Positions 7,012 to 14,764 of a DNA stretch of 20,260 nt are shown here, one piece after another. A program made the translations under genes and the position numbers. Within the stretch, counting starts at the first letter, position 1. The number at the start of each line of letters is the position of its first letter. Below the pieces are notes generated by a model. That model saw nothing but the letters and a program-made list of their open reading frames with translations, did not search any database and was not told the origin of the DNA. Origin of the DNA: Clostridia bacterium (GTDB taxonomy: Bacteria > Bacillota_A > Clostridia > Christensenellales > Aristaeellaceae); the NCBI GenBank assembly GCA_017938645.1, contig JAGBBE010000145.1, positions 1-20,260 on the forward strand, read 5' to 3'.

Positions 7012-7065
7012 ACACAAAAGTGTGAACCAAAAACATCCTTTGGATCGTCTATATAGTGTTTACAC
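7012..7065. promoter_or_regulatory. Paired short dyads upstream of the M56-like gene
   Basis: ACAC-AAAA-GTGT (7012-7023) and GTGT-TT-ACAC (7056-7065) are two small inverted repeats using the same ACAC/GTGT half-sites, one on each side of a TATATA box at 7050-7055. BlaI/MecI-type repressors bind TACA/TGTA dyads, so the arrangement is suggestive, but spacing and sequence are not the canonical ones. Confidence 0.3.
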
Positions 7066-7097
7066 AAATGACAAAATCCCGTGAGGGAGGATGACTC

Positions 7098-8669
7098 ATG
7101 CGCAGCATGACGGTATTCAACTATCTTCTGGAGGCGGCGCTGTTCGGCAGCGTTTTGATTTTACTGGTTACGGCGGTTCGTTCGCTTCTGCGGCGGAGGC
7201 TTGGAAGCCGCGCCATCTACGCGGCATGGCTTCTGCCTGCTGTGAGGCTGCTTTTGCCCATCAGCATTCCCAATCCCGGAATGGATGCGCTGCGGCCCGG
7301 ATACTCGGTGGATGTGGCGGCACGTCCGGTGGCGGATCAGATCCGCCGCAGGCTGATTGACACCAGCTTCAGCGTATCCTCCATGGTGGGTTCATCCGAT
7401 GCAGGTCCGCTGCATACGCTGGCGGTTCAGACCAGCGTGGGACGCGCGGGTCAGTGGGCGCTGCTTTTGTGGCTGTTTGTGGCGGTTGGTGTGGCATGCT
7501 GGCTTTTGTGGCGCATTGAGCGCTTCGCAAGGCGCGTAAGGCGCAACCGTGTGGAGGCGCTTACGGGCGAAGACAGACAGATGCTTGTGAATCTGTGCCG
7601 CCGCTACCGCGTGAAGCCGCTCAAGGCCTACTATGTGGACCGCCTGCCTGCTGCAAGCGTCGTTGGAGTGCTGCATCCGTTTATCGCCATTCCGCTGCAC
7701 ACGCCGCGAGAGCATCTGCCGCTGATTCTCAGCCATCAGCTCTGCCATGTCCGCTCCATGGATCCAATGTGGGGTGTCATCCGCTGCCTGTGCTGCGCAG
7801 TGCACTGGTTCAATCCGCTGGTCTGGATGGCCGCATGGCTGAGCTGGCGAGACAGTGAAATGGCCTGCGATGACCGCGTGACCGCCAAACTTCCGGACAT
7901 CGAACGGCTGGCCTATGCCAATGTGATCGTTTCCGCAGGCGAGCGCAGCGGAGACGCAATGGTCAGCGCGGATGCCGTCGGCGCATCCTTTACCGACAAG
8001 CACATCCGCCAGCGAGTCACTTCGGTAATCAGCTGCGTGCGCGGAAGCCGGTGGGGCATTGCGCTGGGTTCGCTGGCCGCTGCTGCAGTGCTGGTAATCT
8101 CCTTTGCCACCGGTGAAAGCGAACCGCTGCCCACCATCGAAAATGTGCCCTATGTGGAATGGACAGCTGCCGCTGTTCCGCTTCAGACCGATATGGAAGC
8201 CATCGCCTGTGCGCGCCGTTTTCTGGAGAGTGCGTTTGTGGGCGAGAATACCTCGCCGCTGAGCTTTACCGCCTATTCGGACGCTGATCAGTGGCTGATC
8301 GAGGCGCGAAGGAACACGCAGGATCAGCCCATCCGCATGCGCTTTTCCCGCAGCGGCTATCTGCTGGAGTACGACGGAACCTGCGCGCTGAATGGCATCG
8401 TCTTTACCGACAGCTCCTACACGCACCGCATGCTTACCGACAGCGTGGAAAAATACCTTTCCGCCTTCATGACGGCGCAGGTGCCCGGACGCACATGGAC
8501 GGATGTGCGCGCGACCGCCGATGTGCGCGAGGGCGACTGCCGCGTCCTGATTGGGCAGATGCGCGATGAAACCGGCGACACGGTGTGCAGCTTCATGCTG
8601 CAGCTGGAGCCGCGGGTCAGGATGCTCTACTGCATGAGTTATAACGAAACGCCCGATTCCCTCGTTTGA
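7098..8669 (+). CDS. M56/BlaR1-like membrane protein with altered zinc-protease motif
   Basis: The product is 523 residues. It has an N-terminal membrane segment pair (about 10-30 and 38-57), another segment at 119-140, then the M56 (BlaR1/MecR1) metallopeptidase-like domain at about 150-290, one more membrane segment near 318-337, and a C-terminal extracytoplasmic region (340-523) that is not a recognisable penicillin-binding sensor domain. The family motif HExxH is HQLCH at residues 213-217, with Gln in place of the catalytic Glu. The downstream ligand motif is kept (E254 in SEMACDD). Protease activity is therefore doubtful. No BlaI-type repressor gene is adjacent. ATG 7098 has GGGAGG 8 nt upstream. 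The stop codon lies in the loop of its own terminator. Confidence 0.78.
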   Translation: MRSMTVFNYLLEAALFGSVLILLVTAVRSLLRRRLGSRAIYAAWLLPAVRLLLPISIPNPGMDALRPGYSVDVAARPVADQIRRRLIDTSFSVSSMVGSSDAGPLHTLAVQTSVGRAGQWALLLWLFVAVGVACWLLWRIERFARRVRRNRVEALTGEDRQMLVNLCRRYRVKPLKAYYVDRLPAASVVGVLHPFIAIPLHTPREHLPLILSHQLCHVRSMDPMWGVIRCLCCAVHWFNPLVWMAAWLSWRDSEMACDDRVTAKLPDIERLAYANVIVSAGERSGDAMVSADAVGASFTDKHIRQRVTSVISCVRGSRWGIALGSLAAAAVLVISFATGESEPLPTIENVPYVEWTAAAVPLQTDMEAIACARRFLESAFVGENTSPLSFTAYSDADQWLIEARRNTQDQPIRMRFSRSGYLLEYDGTCALNGIVFTDSSYTHRMLTDSVEKYLSAFMTAQVPGRTWTDVRATADVREGDCRVLIGQMRDETGDTVCSFMLQLEPRVRMLYCMSYNETPDSLV

Positions 8670-8685
8670 AGGAACCGGGCGTTTT
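8648..8685 (+). terminator. Terminator overlapping the M56-like stop codon
   Basis: AACGCCCGATTCC (8648-8660) pairs with GGAACCGGGCGTT (8671-8683) with one mismatch, followed by TTTTT. The last codons and the TGA at 8667-8669 lie in the stem and loop, so terminating ribosomes and hairpin formation overlap. Confidence 0.75.
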
Positions 8686-8687
8686 TG

Positions 8688-9611
8688 TCAGACCTTTTCG
8701 CGCACGATGTAGATCGGGCGTTTTTTGGTTTCGAGATAGGTTTTGCTCAGGTACTGGCCGAGAATGCCGATGCAGAACAGCTGGATGCCGCCCAGAAGAA
8801 GAATGATGCAGATGGTGGCCGGGAAACCGGCGACGGGATCGCCGAAGAAGATGGTTTTGAAGAAGAAGAACAGCAGCATCACAAACGCCAGAACGCAGAA
8901 CAGAACGCCTGCAACCGAGGCGATGGCCAGAGGAGCGGTGGAGAAGGCGATAATGCCGTCGATGGAGTACAAAAGCAGCTTCCAGAACGACCACTTGGTC
9001 TCGCCTGCCACGCGCTCCACGTTTTCGTATTCAAGCCACTTGGTCTTGAAGCCCACCCAGCTGAACAGGCCCTTGGAGAAGCGTCCGACCTCGTGCAGGC
9101 TCAGGATCGCATCCACCATCTGACGGGTCATCAGACGGAAATCACGCGCGCCATCGACGATTTCGGTCTTGCTGATCTTGTTGATCAGGCGGTAGAATGC
9201 GCGGGCAAAGAAGCTGCGGATGGGCGGCTCGCCCTTGCGGGTGACGCGGCGGGAAGCCACGCAGTCGTAGCCCTCGTCCTCGATGCCGTGAAGCATGTCC
9301 GCAAGCAACGCAGGCGGATCCTGCAGATCAACGTCCATAATCGCCACATAGTCGCCGGTGGCAGCTTCCATGCCGGCATACATGGCGCTTTCTTTGCCGA
9401 AGTTGCGTGAGAAGCTCAGGTAATGCACGCGCTCGTCGCGCTGACTCAGCGCCTTGAACGCTTCAAGCGTCTTGTCACGGCTGCCGTCGTCGACAAAGAT
9501 CAGTTCAAACGCCACGTTCAGCGACTTGGTTTCCTTCAGGAATGCTTCATAAAACAGAGGCACAGCTTCCTGCTCGTTGTAGCAGGGAATAACGATGCTG
9601 AGTTTTTTCAT
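8688..9611 (-). CDS. GtrB/DPM1-like family 2 glycosyltransferase
   Basis: The product is 307 residues. An N-terminal GT-A domain has IVIPCYNEQE at 6-15, FVDDGSRDKT at 39-48 and the metal-binding DVDLQDPP at 93-100. Two C-terminal membrane helices (about 233-257 and 270-293) complete the layout of bactoprenol-phosphate glucosyltransferases (GtrB) and related polyprenyl-phosphate sugar transferases. Such enzymes charge undecaprenyl phosphate with a sugar on the cytoplasmic face; after flipping, a GT-C enzyme uses it outside. The GT-C gene at 5474-6943 is a possible partner but is not in the same operon. The ATG at 9611 is preceded by AAAGGAG. The upstream gene on the same strand ends 21 nt away, so the two are probably co-transcribed. 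Confidence 0.88.
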   Translation of the reverse strand: MKKLSIVIPCYNEQEAVPLFYEAFLKETKSLNVAFELIFVDDGSRDKTLEAFKALSQRDERVHYLSFSRNFGKESAMYAGMEAATGDYVAIMDVDLQDPPALLADMLHGIEDEGYDCVASRRVTRKGEPPIRSFFARAFYRLINKISKTEIVDGARDFRLMTRQMVDAILSLHEVGRFSKGLFSWVGFKTKWLEYENVERVAGETKWSFWKLLLYSIDGIIAFSTAPLAIASVAGVLFCVLAFVMLLFFFFKTIFFGDPVAGFPATICIILLLGGIQLFCIGILGQYLSKTYLETKKRPIYIVREKV

Positions 9612-9632
9612 GATTGCTGCTCCTTTGGTCGT

Positions 9633-10814
9633 TTAGTCAACGGTATAGCGCAGGGTCTGCGCTACCAGGGAATGCAGAATAGAACGCATGGTCTGCTCGC
9701 CGTCCACGGTGAACATGTCCACCTCGCACAGCCAGTTCTCGCCAGTTACGCAGGCCAGCACGTCCAATTGCAGGTTGCACTTGTCAGAGCGCAGCCAGTA
9801 GCACAGGGCGGCATGCTCCATGCGGGAAACGGTGACGCGGTTGTCGGCTTCAAGGGTAACGGCAAGGCCGAATCGCTCGTTAAGCGACTTGCGGATGGGC
9901 TCGGCCAGCTTCACCAGCTGATCAGGCGTGGCTCCGGCAAAGCTCTCCTCCTGCGAACAGAAGATTTCCATTGCGCCCTTCATGTCTTCGGTCAGGATCA
10001 GTGTGACCTGGTTTTCGTAAACGTCGGTCATCATCTGGTCGAAGGCATTGTCCGCACCGGCTTCGTTTGCGCTGACGAAGCGTTCACGCGCGGCGGAGAC
10101 CTCCTCAAGCGGCGTATCTGCGGTAATGATCACGCTGCCTGTGAGCACCTGCATGGTGAAGCGGCCGTCCGGATCGGTATAGGCTTCGCTCTGGAGGGCT
10201 GGAAGCTGTCCTGAAAAATCAAGGCTGGAAAGGAACTGCACAAGCGCCGCTCTGTCCTCAGTCAGTTCCTGTGCGTCCTCGGCATCGTAGAGATGAATGG
10301 GTTCGGCTGGCTGCAGCGTCCAGATCTCAATCATCGCGCCTTCGTGGCAGAAGGCAAAAGCCTCGGCGTCCAGAAGAAGGGTCGTGTCCCTGCCTGCGGA
10401 AAGCTGCGTCTGAATATGCAAAAGGTCAAAGCCGAAACGGTTCTCCACTGACGCGCACGCAGGGTCGTCGTTGATCCATTCCACCTCGCGCCCGATGTTG
10501 AGGGCGATCTCCGGCCAGAGCGCCAGAAGTTCTTCGGCGGTCATCTCCGTTTCGACCGGAGAGCAGCCGACGCTTGCCATTGCCCGTCCGTTGGGCATGC
10601 GCATGAGGTAGATATCGCCCTGCAGGGTCGCATGCTGCATCAGGTTGTACATGGGCTCAAGGCCTTCAGGCACGTCAAACTCCTGCGCCTGAGTGATGTA
10701 GCACGCCTGCGCGCCCTGCGGCAGCTGATAGGTGGCAAAGGAACCCTCCTGCGCCATAGCGGAAGGAACAAACATCAGAAAACAGAAAAGCAAAGCCAGA
10801 AGGCGTTTTGGCAT
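9633..10814 (-). CDS. Exported protein of unknown function
   Basis: The product is 393 residues with a signal peptide at 1-21 (MPKRLLALLFCFLMFVPSAMA). There is no lipobox, anchoring helix or cell-wall sorting motif in the remainder. The mature part is acidic, rich in Glu/Ala and mixed alpha/beta in appearance, and no known domain was recognised. It reads as two roughly similar-sized halves (about 22-200 and 205-390), but no clear internal repeat is visible. ATG 10814 is preceded by AGGAGT. It is the first gene of a likely two-gene operon with the GT2 enzyme (21-nt gap), driven by a promoter just upstream, so a role linked to envelope glycan or lipid-linked sugar is possible but only inferred from position. 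Confidence 0.75.
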   Translation of the reverse strand: MPKRLLALLFCFLMFVPSAMAQEGSFATYQLPQGAQACYITQAQEFDVPEGLEPMYNLMQHATLQGDIYLMRMPNGRAMASVGCSPVETEMTAEELLALWPEIALNIGREVEWINDDPACASVENRFGFDLLHIQTQLSAGRDTTLLLDAEAFAFCHEGAMIEIWTLQPAEPIHLYDAEDAQELTEDRAALVQFLSSLDFSGQLPALQSEAYTDPDGRFTMQVLTGSVIITADTPLEEVSAARERFVSANEAGADNAFDQMMTDVYENQVTLILTEDMKGAMEIFCSQEESFAGATPDQLVKLAEPIRKSLNERFGLAVTLEADNRVTVSRMEHAALCYWLRSDKCNLQLDVLACVTGENWLCEVDMFTVDGEQTMRSILHSLVAQTLRYTVD

Positions 10815-10849
10815 AGCCGGTCACTCCTGTTGGAAAATGGACTGACCCT

Positions 10850-10878
10850 ATTGTAGCATGTTGCGCGGTTTTTCGCAA
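10850..10878 (-). promoter_or_regulatory. Sigma-A promoter of the exported protein/GT2 operon
   Basis: On the minus strand, TTGCGA (10878-10873), a 17-bp spacer and TACAAT (10855-10850). Confidence 0.7.
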
Positions 10879-10879
10879 C
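10860..10879. promoter_or_regulatory. Dyad inside the minus-strand promoter
   Basis: GTTGCG (10860-10865) and CGCAAC (10874-10879) form a perfect 6-bp inverted repeat with an 8-nt spacer. It spans the spacer and -35 box of the minus promoter and is 11 bp from the -35 of the GH27 promoter, a position suited to a shared operator. Confidence 0.4.
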
Positions 10880-10890
10880 GAAACGATAGC

Positions 10891-10919
10891 TTGACCAGCC
10901 CATGGAAATCAAATATAAT
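10891..10919 (+). promoter_or_regulatory. Strong sigma-A promoter of the GH27 gene
   Basis: TTGACC (10891-10896), 17-bp spacer, TATAAT (10914-10919). Only one base departs from consensus. Confidence 0.8.
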
Positions 10920-10950
10920 CGAAAAAAACGCAAACAAGGAGCGTGATCGC

Positions 10951-12198
10951 ATGATCGCTCAGTATCCTCCGATGGGCTGGAACAGCTGGGACTGCTACGG
11001 CGCGGCTGTTACCGAGGAACTTACCCGACAGAATGCAGATTATATGGCCAAATATCTCAGGGAATTTGGCTGGGAATATGTGGTTGTGGACATCCAGTGG
11101 TATCAGCCCACGGCCAGCTCGCATGAATATGAACCTTTCTCTGACGTGTGTATGGATGAATACGGCAGACTGCTTCCTGCGCTCAACCGCTTTCCCAGTG
11201 CGCAAGGCGGCGCAGGCTTCAGGCCGCTGGCGGATTATGTGCATAGCCTGGGGCTGAAGTTCGGCATTCACATCATGCGAGGCATGCCCCGCATGGCGGC
11301 GCATCTCAAGCTGCCGGTCAAGGGTACGGAGTTTACCTGCGCGCAGGTGGCCGATCCCAACAGCATCTGTACCTGGAATCCCGACATGTACGGTCTGCGC
11401 TGCAATATGGAGGGCGCAAAGAAGTATTACGAAAGCCTCTTTGAGCTCTACGCCTCCTGGGGCGTGGACTATGTGAAGGTGGATGACATCGCCCGCGAAT
11501 ATCCGCACTGCGAGCGCGAAATCGAGGTCATCTCTGAAGCCTGCCGCAATTGCGGACGGGATATGGTTCTCAGCCTGTCTCCGGGACCTGCTCCGGTGGA
11601 AAAGGCTGAGCATCTGAAGAAATACGCCAATCTCTGGCGCATCACCGACGATTTCTGGGACGAATGGCGTCTGCTCAAGGGCATGTTTGAGCGCGCCGAG
11701 AAGTGGTGCATCCATTCCGGCCCCGGCCACTGGCCTGATCCGGACATGCTGCCGGTGGGCGCGGTGCGCCAGGTGAACAGCCCGGACGAATGGACGAAGT
11801 TCACCCAGGCCGAGCAGCGCACGATGCTGACGCTGTGGTGCATGATGCGCGGCCCCTTGATGATCGGCGGAGAAATGACCAAAAACGATGATTTCACGCT
11901 GAAGCTGCTTACCAACAAAACGCTTCTGGACATCGAAAAGACCACGCACTGCGCGCATCCGCTGTATACGACGGCTGAGGCGAGCGCGTGGATCGCTCCG
12001 CGCCGCGACGGCAAGGGCTGCTATGTCGCGCTGTTCAATCTCAGCGACGAGGAATGCGAACTGAGCCAGAGCCTTTCGGAGATCGATCTGTGCGCCGCAA
12101 AGGCCACGGAACTGTGGAGGGATGAAACGGTTGCAGCGCCCGAGAAGCTGTGTGCAAAGCTCGGCGCTCACGACGCGGCGGTCTGGTTTGTGGAATAA
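10951..12198 (+). CDS. Alpha-galactosidase-like glycoside hydrolase, family GH27
   Basis: The product is 415 residues and carries the GH27 (clan GH-D) pattern: PPMGWNSWD at 6-14 at the start of the TIM barrel, YVVVDIQW at 43-50, KVDD at 176-179 supplying the nucleophile (D178), and RITDDFWD at 230-237 supplying the acid/base (D234 by its R+4 position). A short C-terminal beta domain follows. GH27 enzymes remove terminal alpha-D-galactose (or, in some members, alpha-N-acetylgalactosamine or beta-L-arabinopyranose) with retention; the exact specificity is not readable here. There is no signal peptide, so it acts inside the cell on imported oligosaccharides. ATG 10951 has AAGGAG upstream; an in-frame upstream extension overlaps the promoter. 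It ends at a perfect terminator. Confidence 0.88.
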   Translation: MIAQYPPMGWNSWDCYGAAVTEELTRQNADYMAKYLREFGWEYVVVDIQWYQPTASSHEYEPFSDVCMDEYGRLLPALNRFPSAQGGAGFRPLADYVHSLGLKFGIHIMRGMPRMAAHLKLPVKGTEFTCAQVADPNSICTWNPDMYGLRCNMEGAKKYYESLFELYASWGVDYVKVDDIAREYPHCEREIEVISEACRNCGRDMVLSLSPGPAPVEKAEHLKKYANLWRITDDFWDEWRLLKGMFERAEKWCIHSGPGHWPDPDMLPVGAVRQVNSPDEWTKFTQAEQRTMLTLWCMMRGPLMIGGEMTKNDDFTLKLLTNKTLLDIEKTTHCAHPLYTTAEASAWIAPRRDGKGCYVALFNLSDEECELSQSLSEIDLCAAKATELWRDETVAAPEKLCAKLGAHDAAVWFVE

Positions 12199-12205
12199 CG
12201 AAAAC

Positions 12206-12232
12206 AAAGGCTCCGGTTTTTCCGGAGCCTTT
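12206..12232. terminator. Bidirectional terminator, GH27 / gluQ
   Basis: AAAGGCTCCGG (12206-12216) and CCGGAGCCTTT (12222-12232) form a perfect stem with a TTTTT loop. It serves the two convergent genes. Confidence 0.85.
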
Positions 12233-12234
12233 CT

Positions 12235-13167
12235 CTATTCTTTTTCGGTCAGCGCTTTGGGCAGACGCATGTCCTCGCGCCGCACTTTCGCCCAGTCAAA
12301 CAGGGGAATGAGCGCTTCCAGCGTGACAGGACGCGCCTCCTCCAGAATGCCCGCGCTCTGAGCCAGCATGCCAAGCAGCTCTTCCGGCGAAAAACGCTTT
12401 GACAGCGCCGTCAGATCCAGATCGCGGTCGCGCTTGGCGAGTCGGCGGCCTTCCGAATCCATCAAAAGCGGAATATGAATATAGCGGGGCAGGGGATAGC
12501 CGAGCTTGCGGTAAAGATAGATCTGTCTCGGCGTTGCGGTGAGGATATCGCGTCCGCGAACCACTTCATTGACGCCGCTGAGTGCGTCGTCCGTCACCAC
12601 GGCCAGCTGATACCCAAACAGCCCGTCCGAACGGCGCAGGATGAAATCACCGCAGTCGGAGGCGAGATTCTCACGCTGAGGGCCAAACAGTCCGTCATCA
12701 AAGGCGAGCACTTCATCCGGCACGCGAAGGCGCATGGCCGGACGGCGGGTCTGTGAGAGAATTTCGATTTCTTCTTCCGTCAGATGAGCGCAGGTACGCG
12801 GATAGACGTACTGTGTGTCGCCGAGGTTGGGCGCGACGCTGGCATGCAGCTGTGCGCGCGTGCAGAAACAGGGATAGACGAGCCCCTTTGCACGCAGCTT
12901 TGAGAGATGCTGTTCGTAAACGTCCGTTCGTTCGCTCTGCCACAGAGGTTCCTCGTCCCAGCGGAAGCCGAACCACGCAAGATCCTCCATGGCCTGCAAA
13001 GACAGCCTGCGCGGACAGCGCGGCACATCCAGATCCTCAATGCGCAGAAGAAAGCGCCCATCCTGACTGCGCGCCGACAGATACGCAATCATCGCGCACA
13101 GCAGATTGCCCAGATGGAGCCTGCCGCTGGGCGTCGGCGCAAAGCGGCCTGTAACGCGGTCGGTCAT
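12235..13167 (-). CDS. gluQ: Glutamyl-Q tRNA(Asp) synthetase
   Basis: The product is 310 residues, the size of GluQ-RS, which is a GluRS catalytic core without the anticodon-binding domain. It activates glutamate and transfers it to queuosine at position 34 of tRNA(Asp). Visible features are the HIGH-type motif HLGN at 18-21 after FAPTPSG, the zinc ligands C100, C102, Y122 and C126 in the YPCFC ... YPRTC segment, and the KMSKS-type LAKRD at 243-247. The protein stops shortly after the core, as expected for the family. ATG 13167 is preceded by AAAGGAGG. It has its own promoter and appears monocistronic. The presence of this enzyme implies that the host has queuosine-modified tRNA(Asp). Confidence 0.92.
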   Translation of the reverse strand: MTDRVTGRFAPTPSGRLHLGNLLCAMIAYLSARSQDGRFLLRIEDLDVPRCPRRLSLQAMEDLAWFGFRWDEEPLWQSERTDVYEQHLSKLRAKGLVYPCFCTRAQLHASVAPNLGDTQYVYPRTCAHLTEEEIEILSQTRRPAMRLRVPDEVLAFDDGLFGPQRENLASDCGDFILRRSDGLFGYQLAVVTDDALSGVNEVVRGRDILTATPRQIYLYRKLGYPLPRYIHIPLLMDSEGRRLAKRDRDLDLTALSKRFSPEELLGMLAQSAGILEEARPVTLEALIPLFDWAKVRREDMRLPKALTEKE

Positions 13168-13196
13168 GGGGAGCCTCCTTTCTTCTGTATGTGACG

Positions 13197-13225
13197 ATTA
13201 TAGAGGAAGCGAATGAAAAACACAA
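13197..13225 (-). promoter_or_regulatory. Sigma-A promoter of gluQ
   Basis: On the minus strand, TTGTGT (13225-13220), a 17-bp spacer and TATAAT (13202-13197). Confidence 0.7.
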
Positions 13226-13241
13226 GCATATCATCTTTTGC

Positions 13242-13270
13242 TGGACAACGGAGGCTGAGTTGTGTAGAAT
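13242..13270 (+). promoter_or_regulatory. Sigma-A promoter of the MATE gene
   Basis: TGGACA (13242-13247), 17-bp spacer, TAGAAT (13265-13270). Confidence 0.65.
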
Positions 13271-13288
13271 GAGTAGAAACTGTTTACA

Positions 13289-13309
13289 GCGGATTCATTT
13301 GTGATCCGC
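13289..13309 (+). promoter_or_regulatory. Leader hairpin next to the MATE ribosome binding site
   Basis: GCGGAT (13289-13294) and ATCCGC (13304-13309) form an inverted repeat that extends inward by two more pairs around a bulged T. It ends directly at the AAAGGAG Shine-Dalgarno sequence (13310-13316), within the expected 5' leader. It could act as an operator or modulate translation. Confidence 0.45.
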
Positions 13310-13323
13310 AAAGGAGCATTTCT

Positions 13324-14727
13324 TTGAACAGGGAATATTTCTGGGCCTCTAAAGAGGCAAGGAGCAAGGATCCCAGCCGCGTGGGCATGGTTCAGCTGGC
13401 GCTGCCGATACTGCTGGAATTTGCGCTGCATTCCACCGTAAACATGATGGACGTAGCCTTCCTCTCGCGCGTGTCCGACAGCGCTGTCAACGCCGTGAGC
13501 GTCTCCGGGCAGTACATCATGCTCTTCCTCATGGCCTGCTCGACCGTTGCTTCGGGCACCATCGTTTGCGTCAATCAGGCCATCGGCATGAAGAACCTCC
13601 GCAAGGTCAACATGCTGGCTTCCATCGCGCTGGTGGTCAATACGCTTCTGGGGATTCTGTTTGGCGTGCTGTTTCTGAACGGCTCGGATGTGATGCTCAA
13701 AATCATGTCGCTGGAGCCTGCGTCAAAGGCGGCGGCTGGGCGTTATATGCGCATTGCAGGCGGGCTGATGGTATTTCAGGCGGTGTCGTTTGTTCTCAAC
13801 AGCCTCTGCCGCTCCATGGGACGCACCCGCGCGCCGCTGCTCATCAACCTCACGGTCAATACGATCAACGTTGTCGGCAACTATCTGGTAGTGTTCCATC
13901 CGGAACTGGTGGGCAACATCGATCCTGTAACCGGCGTGGCCATCGCAAGCGTGCTGGGCTGCTTCTGCGGTCTGGTTCTGTCTGTCACAATCGTGCTTCG
14001 CACAGGCCTGCGTCCGTCCCTCAGGCTCCTGCGTCCCTTTCCGATGCAGGACTTCAAGCTGGCGCTATCCATCGGCATTCCCGGAGGCATCAGCAATCTG
14101 GCGTATTTCCTGAGCCAGATCGCCACCACCGCCATCCTTTCGCTCACGGGCGAAACCATGATGGCCGCCAAGGTGTATGTGTCCAACGTGGTGCAATACA
14201 TCGCGCTGGTCGGCATGGCGTTTTCACAGGCCAACACCATCATGGTGGGCTACCGCGTGGGTGCGGGCAAGTTTGATGAGGCGCGTGAAATCCGTGCGCT
14301 GGTGACGAAGATTGCGCTTCTGTCCAACATGATGTTTTCGCTGCTGCTGATCCTCGTCAATCAGCCTGTGATGCGGTTGTTTACCGACAATCCCGTCATC
14401 CTGCAGATGGCGTCGCGCCTGATTATGCTCGACTTTGCGGTGGAGATCGGCCGTGCGCTGAACAACTCCATTTCCGGCGCGCTGCAGGCCACGGGCGACG
14501 TGAACTATCAGCTGGTAGTCAACCAAAGCAGCGCGTGGATTGTTTCCGTGGGCGGATCGTATCTGCTGGGCATCGTATGCGGCCTTGGTCTTTATGGCGT
14601 ATGGATTGCCTTCGCTGCGGACGAACTGTTCCGCGGACTGGTGCTGCTCAGACGCTGGAGGTCCGGAAAATGGCAGCCTGGCGCGGAAGAACGCAGAAAG
14701 ATCATCTCCGCAGAACGCGGCGCATAA
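13324..14727 (+). CDS. MATE family efflux transporter
   Basis: The product is 467 residues with about twelve membrane segments in two homologous halves, the standard layout of multidrug and toxic compound extrusion (NorM/DinF-type) proteins that export cationic or aromatic compounds in exchange for Na+ or H+. The first helix contains the typical ALPILLE(F) stretch and the second half begins with IGIPGGISN. The start codon is TTG at 13324: AAAGGAG (13310-13316) is 7 nt upstream and no ATG with a ribosome binding site is available before residue 22. It has its own promoter and a leader hairpin adjoining the ribosome binding site. The substrate is unknown. Confidence 0.88.
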   Translation: MNREYFWASKEARSKDPSRVGMVQLALPILLEFALHSTVNMMDVAFLSRVSDSAVNAVSVSGQYIMLFLMACSTVASGTIVCVNQAIGMKNLRKVNMLASIALVVNTLLGILFGVLFLNGSDVMLKIMSLEPASKAAAGRYMRIAGGLMVFQAVSFVLNSLCRSMGRTRAPLLINLTVNTINVVGNYLVVFHPELVGNIDPVTGVAIASVLGCFCGLVLSVTIVLRTGLRPSLRLLRPFPMQDFKLALSIGIPGGISNLAYFLSQIATTAILSLTGETMMAAKVYVSNVVQYIALVGMAFSQANTIMVGYRVGAGKFDEAREIRALVTKIALLSNMMFSLLLILVNQPVMRLFTDNPVILQMASRLIMLDFAVEIGRALNNSISGALQATGDVNYQLVVNQSSAWIVSVGGSYLLGIVCGLGLYGVWIAFAADELFRGLVLLRRWRSGKWQPGAEERRKIISAERGA

Positions 14728-14728
14728 C

Positions 14729-14760
14729 AAAAAACGGCTTGCAGATGCAGGCCGTTTTTT
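14729..14760. terminator. Bidirectional terminator, MATE / CE15-like
   Basis: ACGGCTTGCA pairs with TGCAGGCCGT (one G-U or mismatch position) around a 2-nt gap, flanked by an A-run at 14729-14734 and TTTTTT at 14755-14760. Confidence 0.8.
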
Positions 14761-14764
14761 GGTG

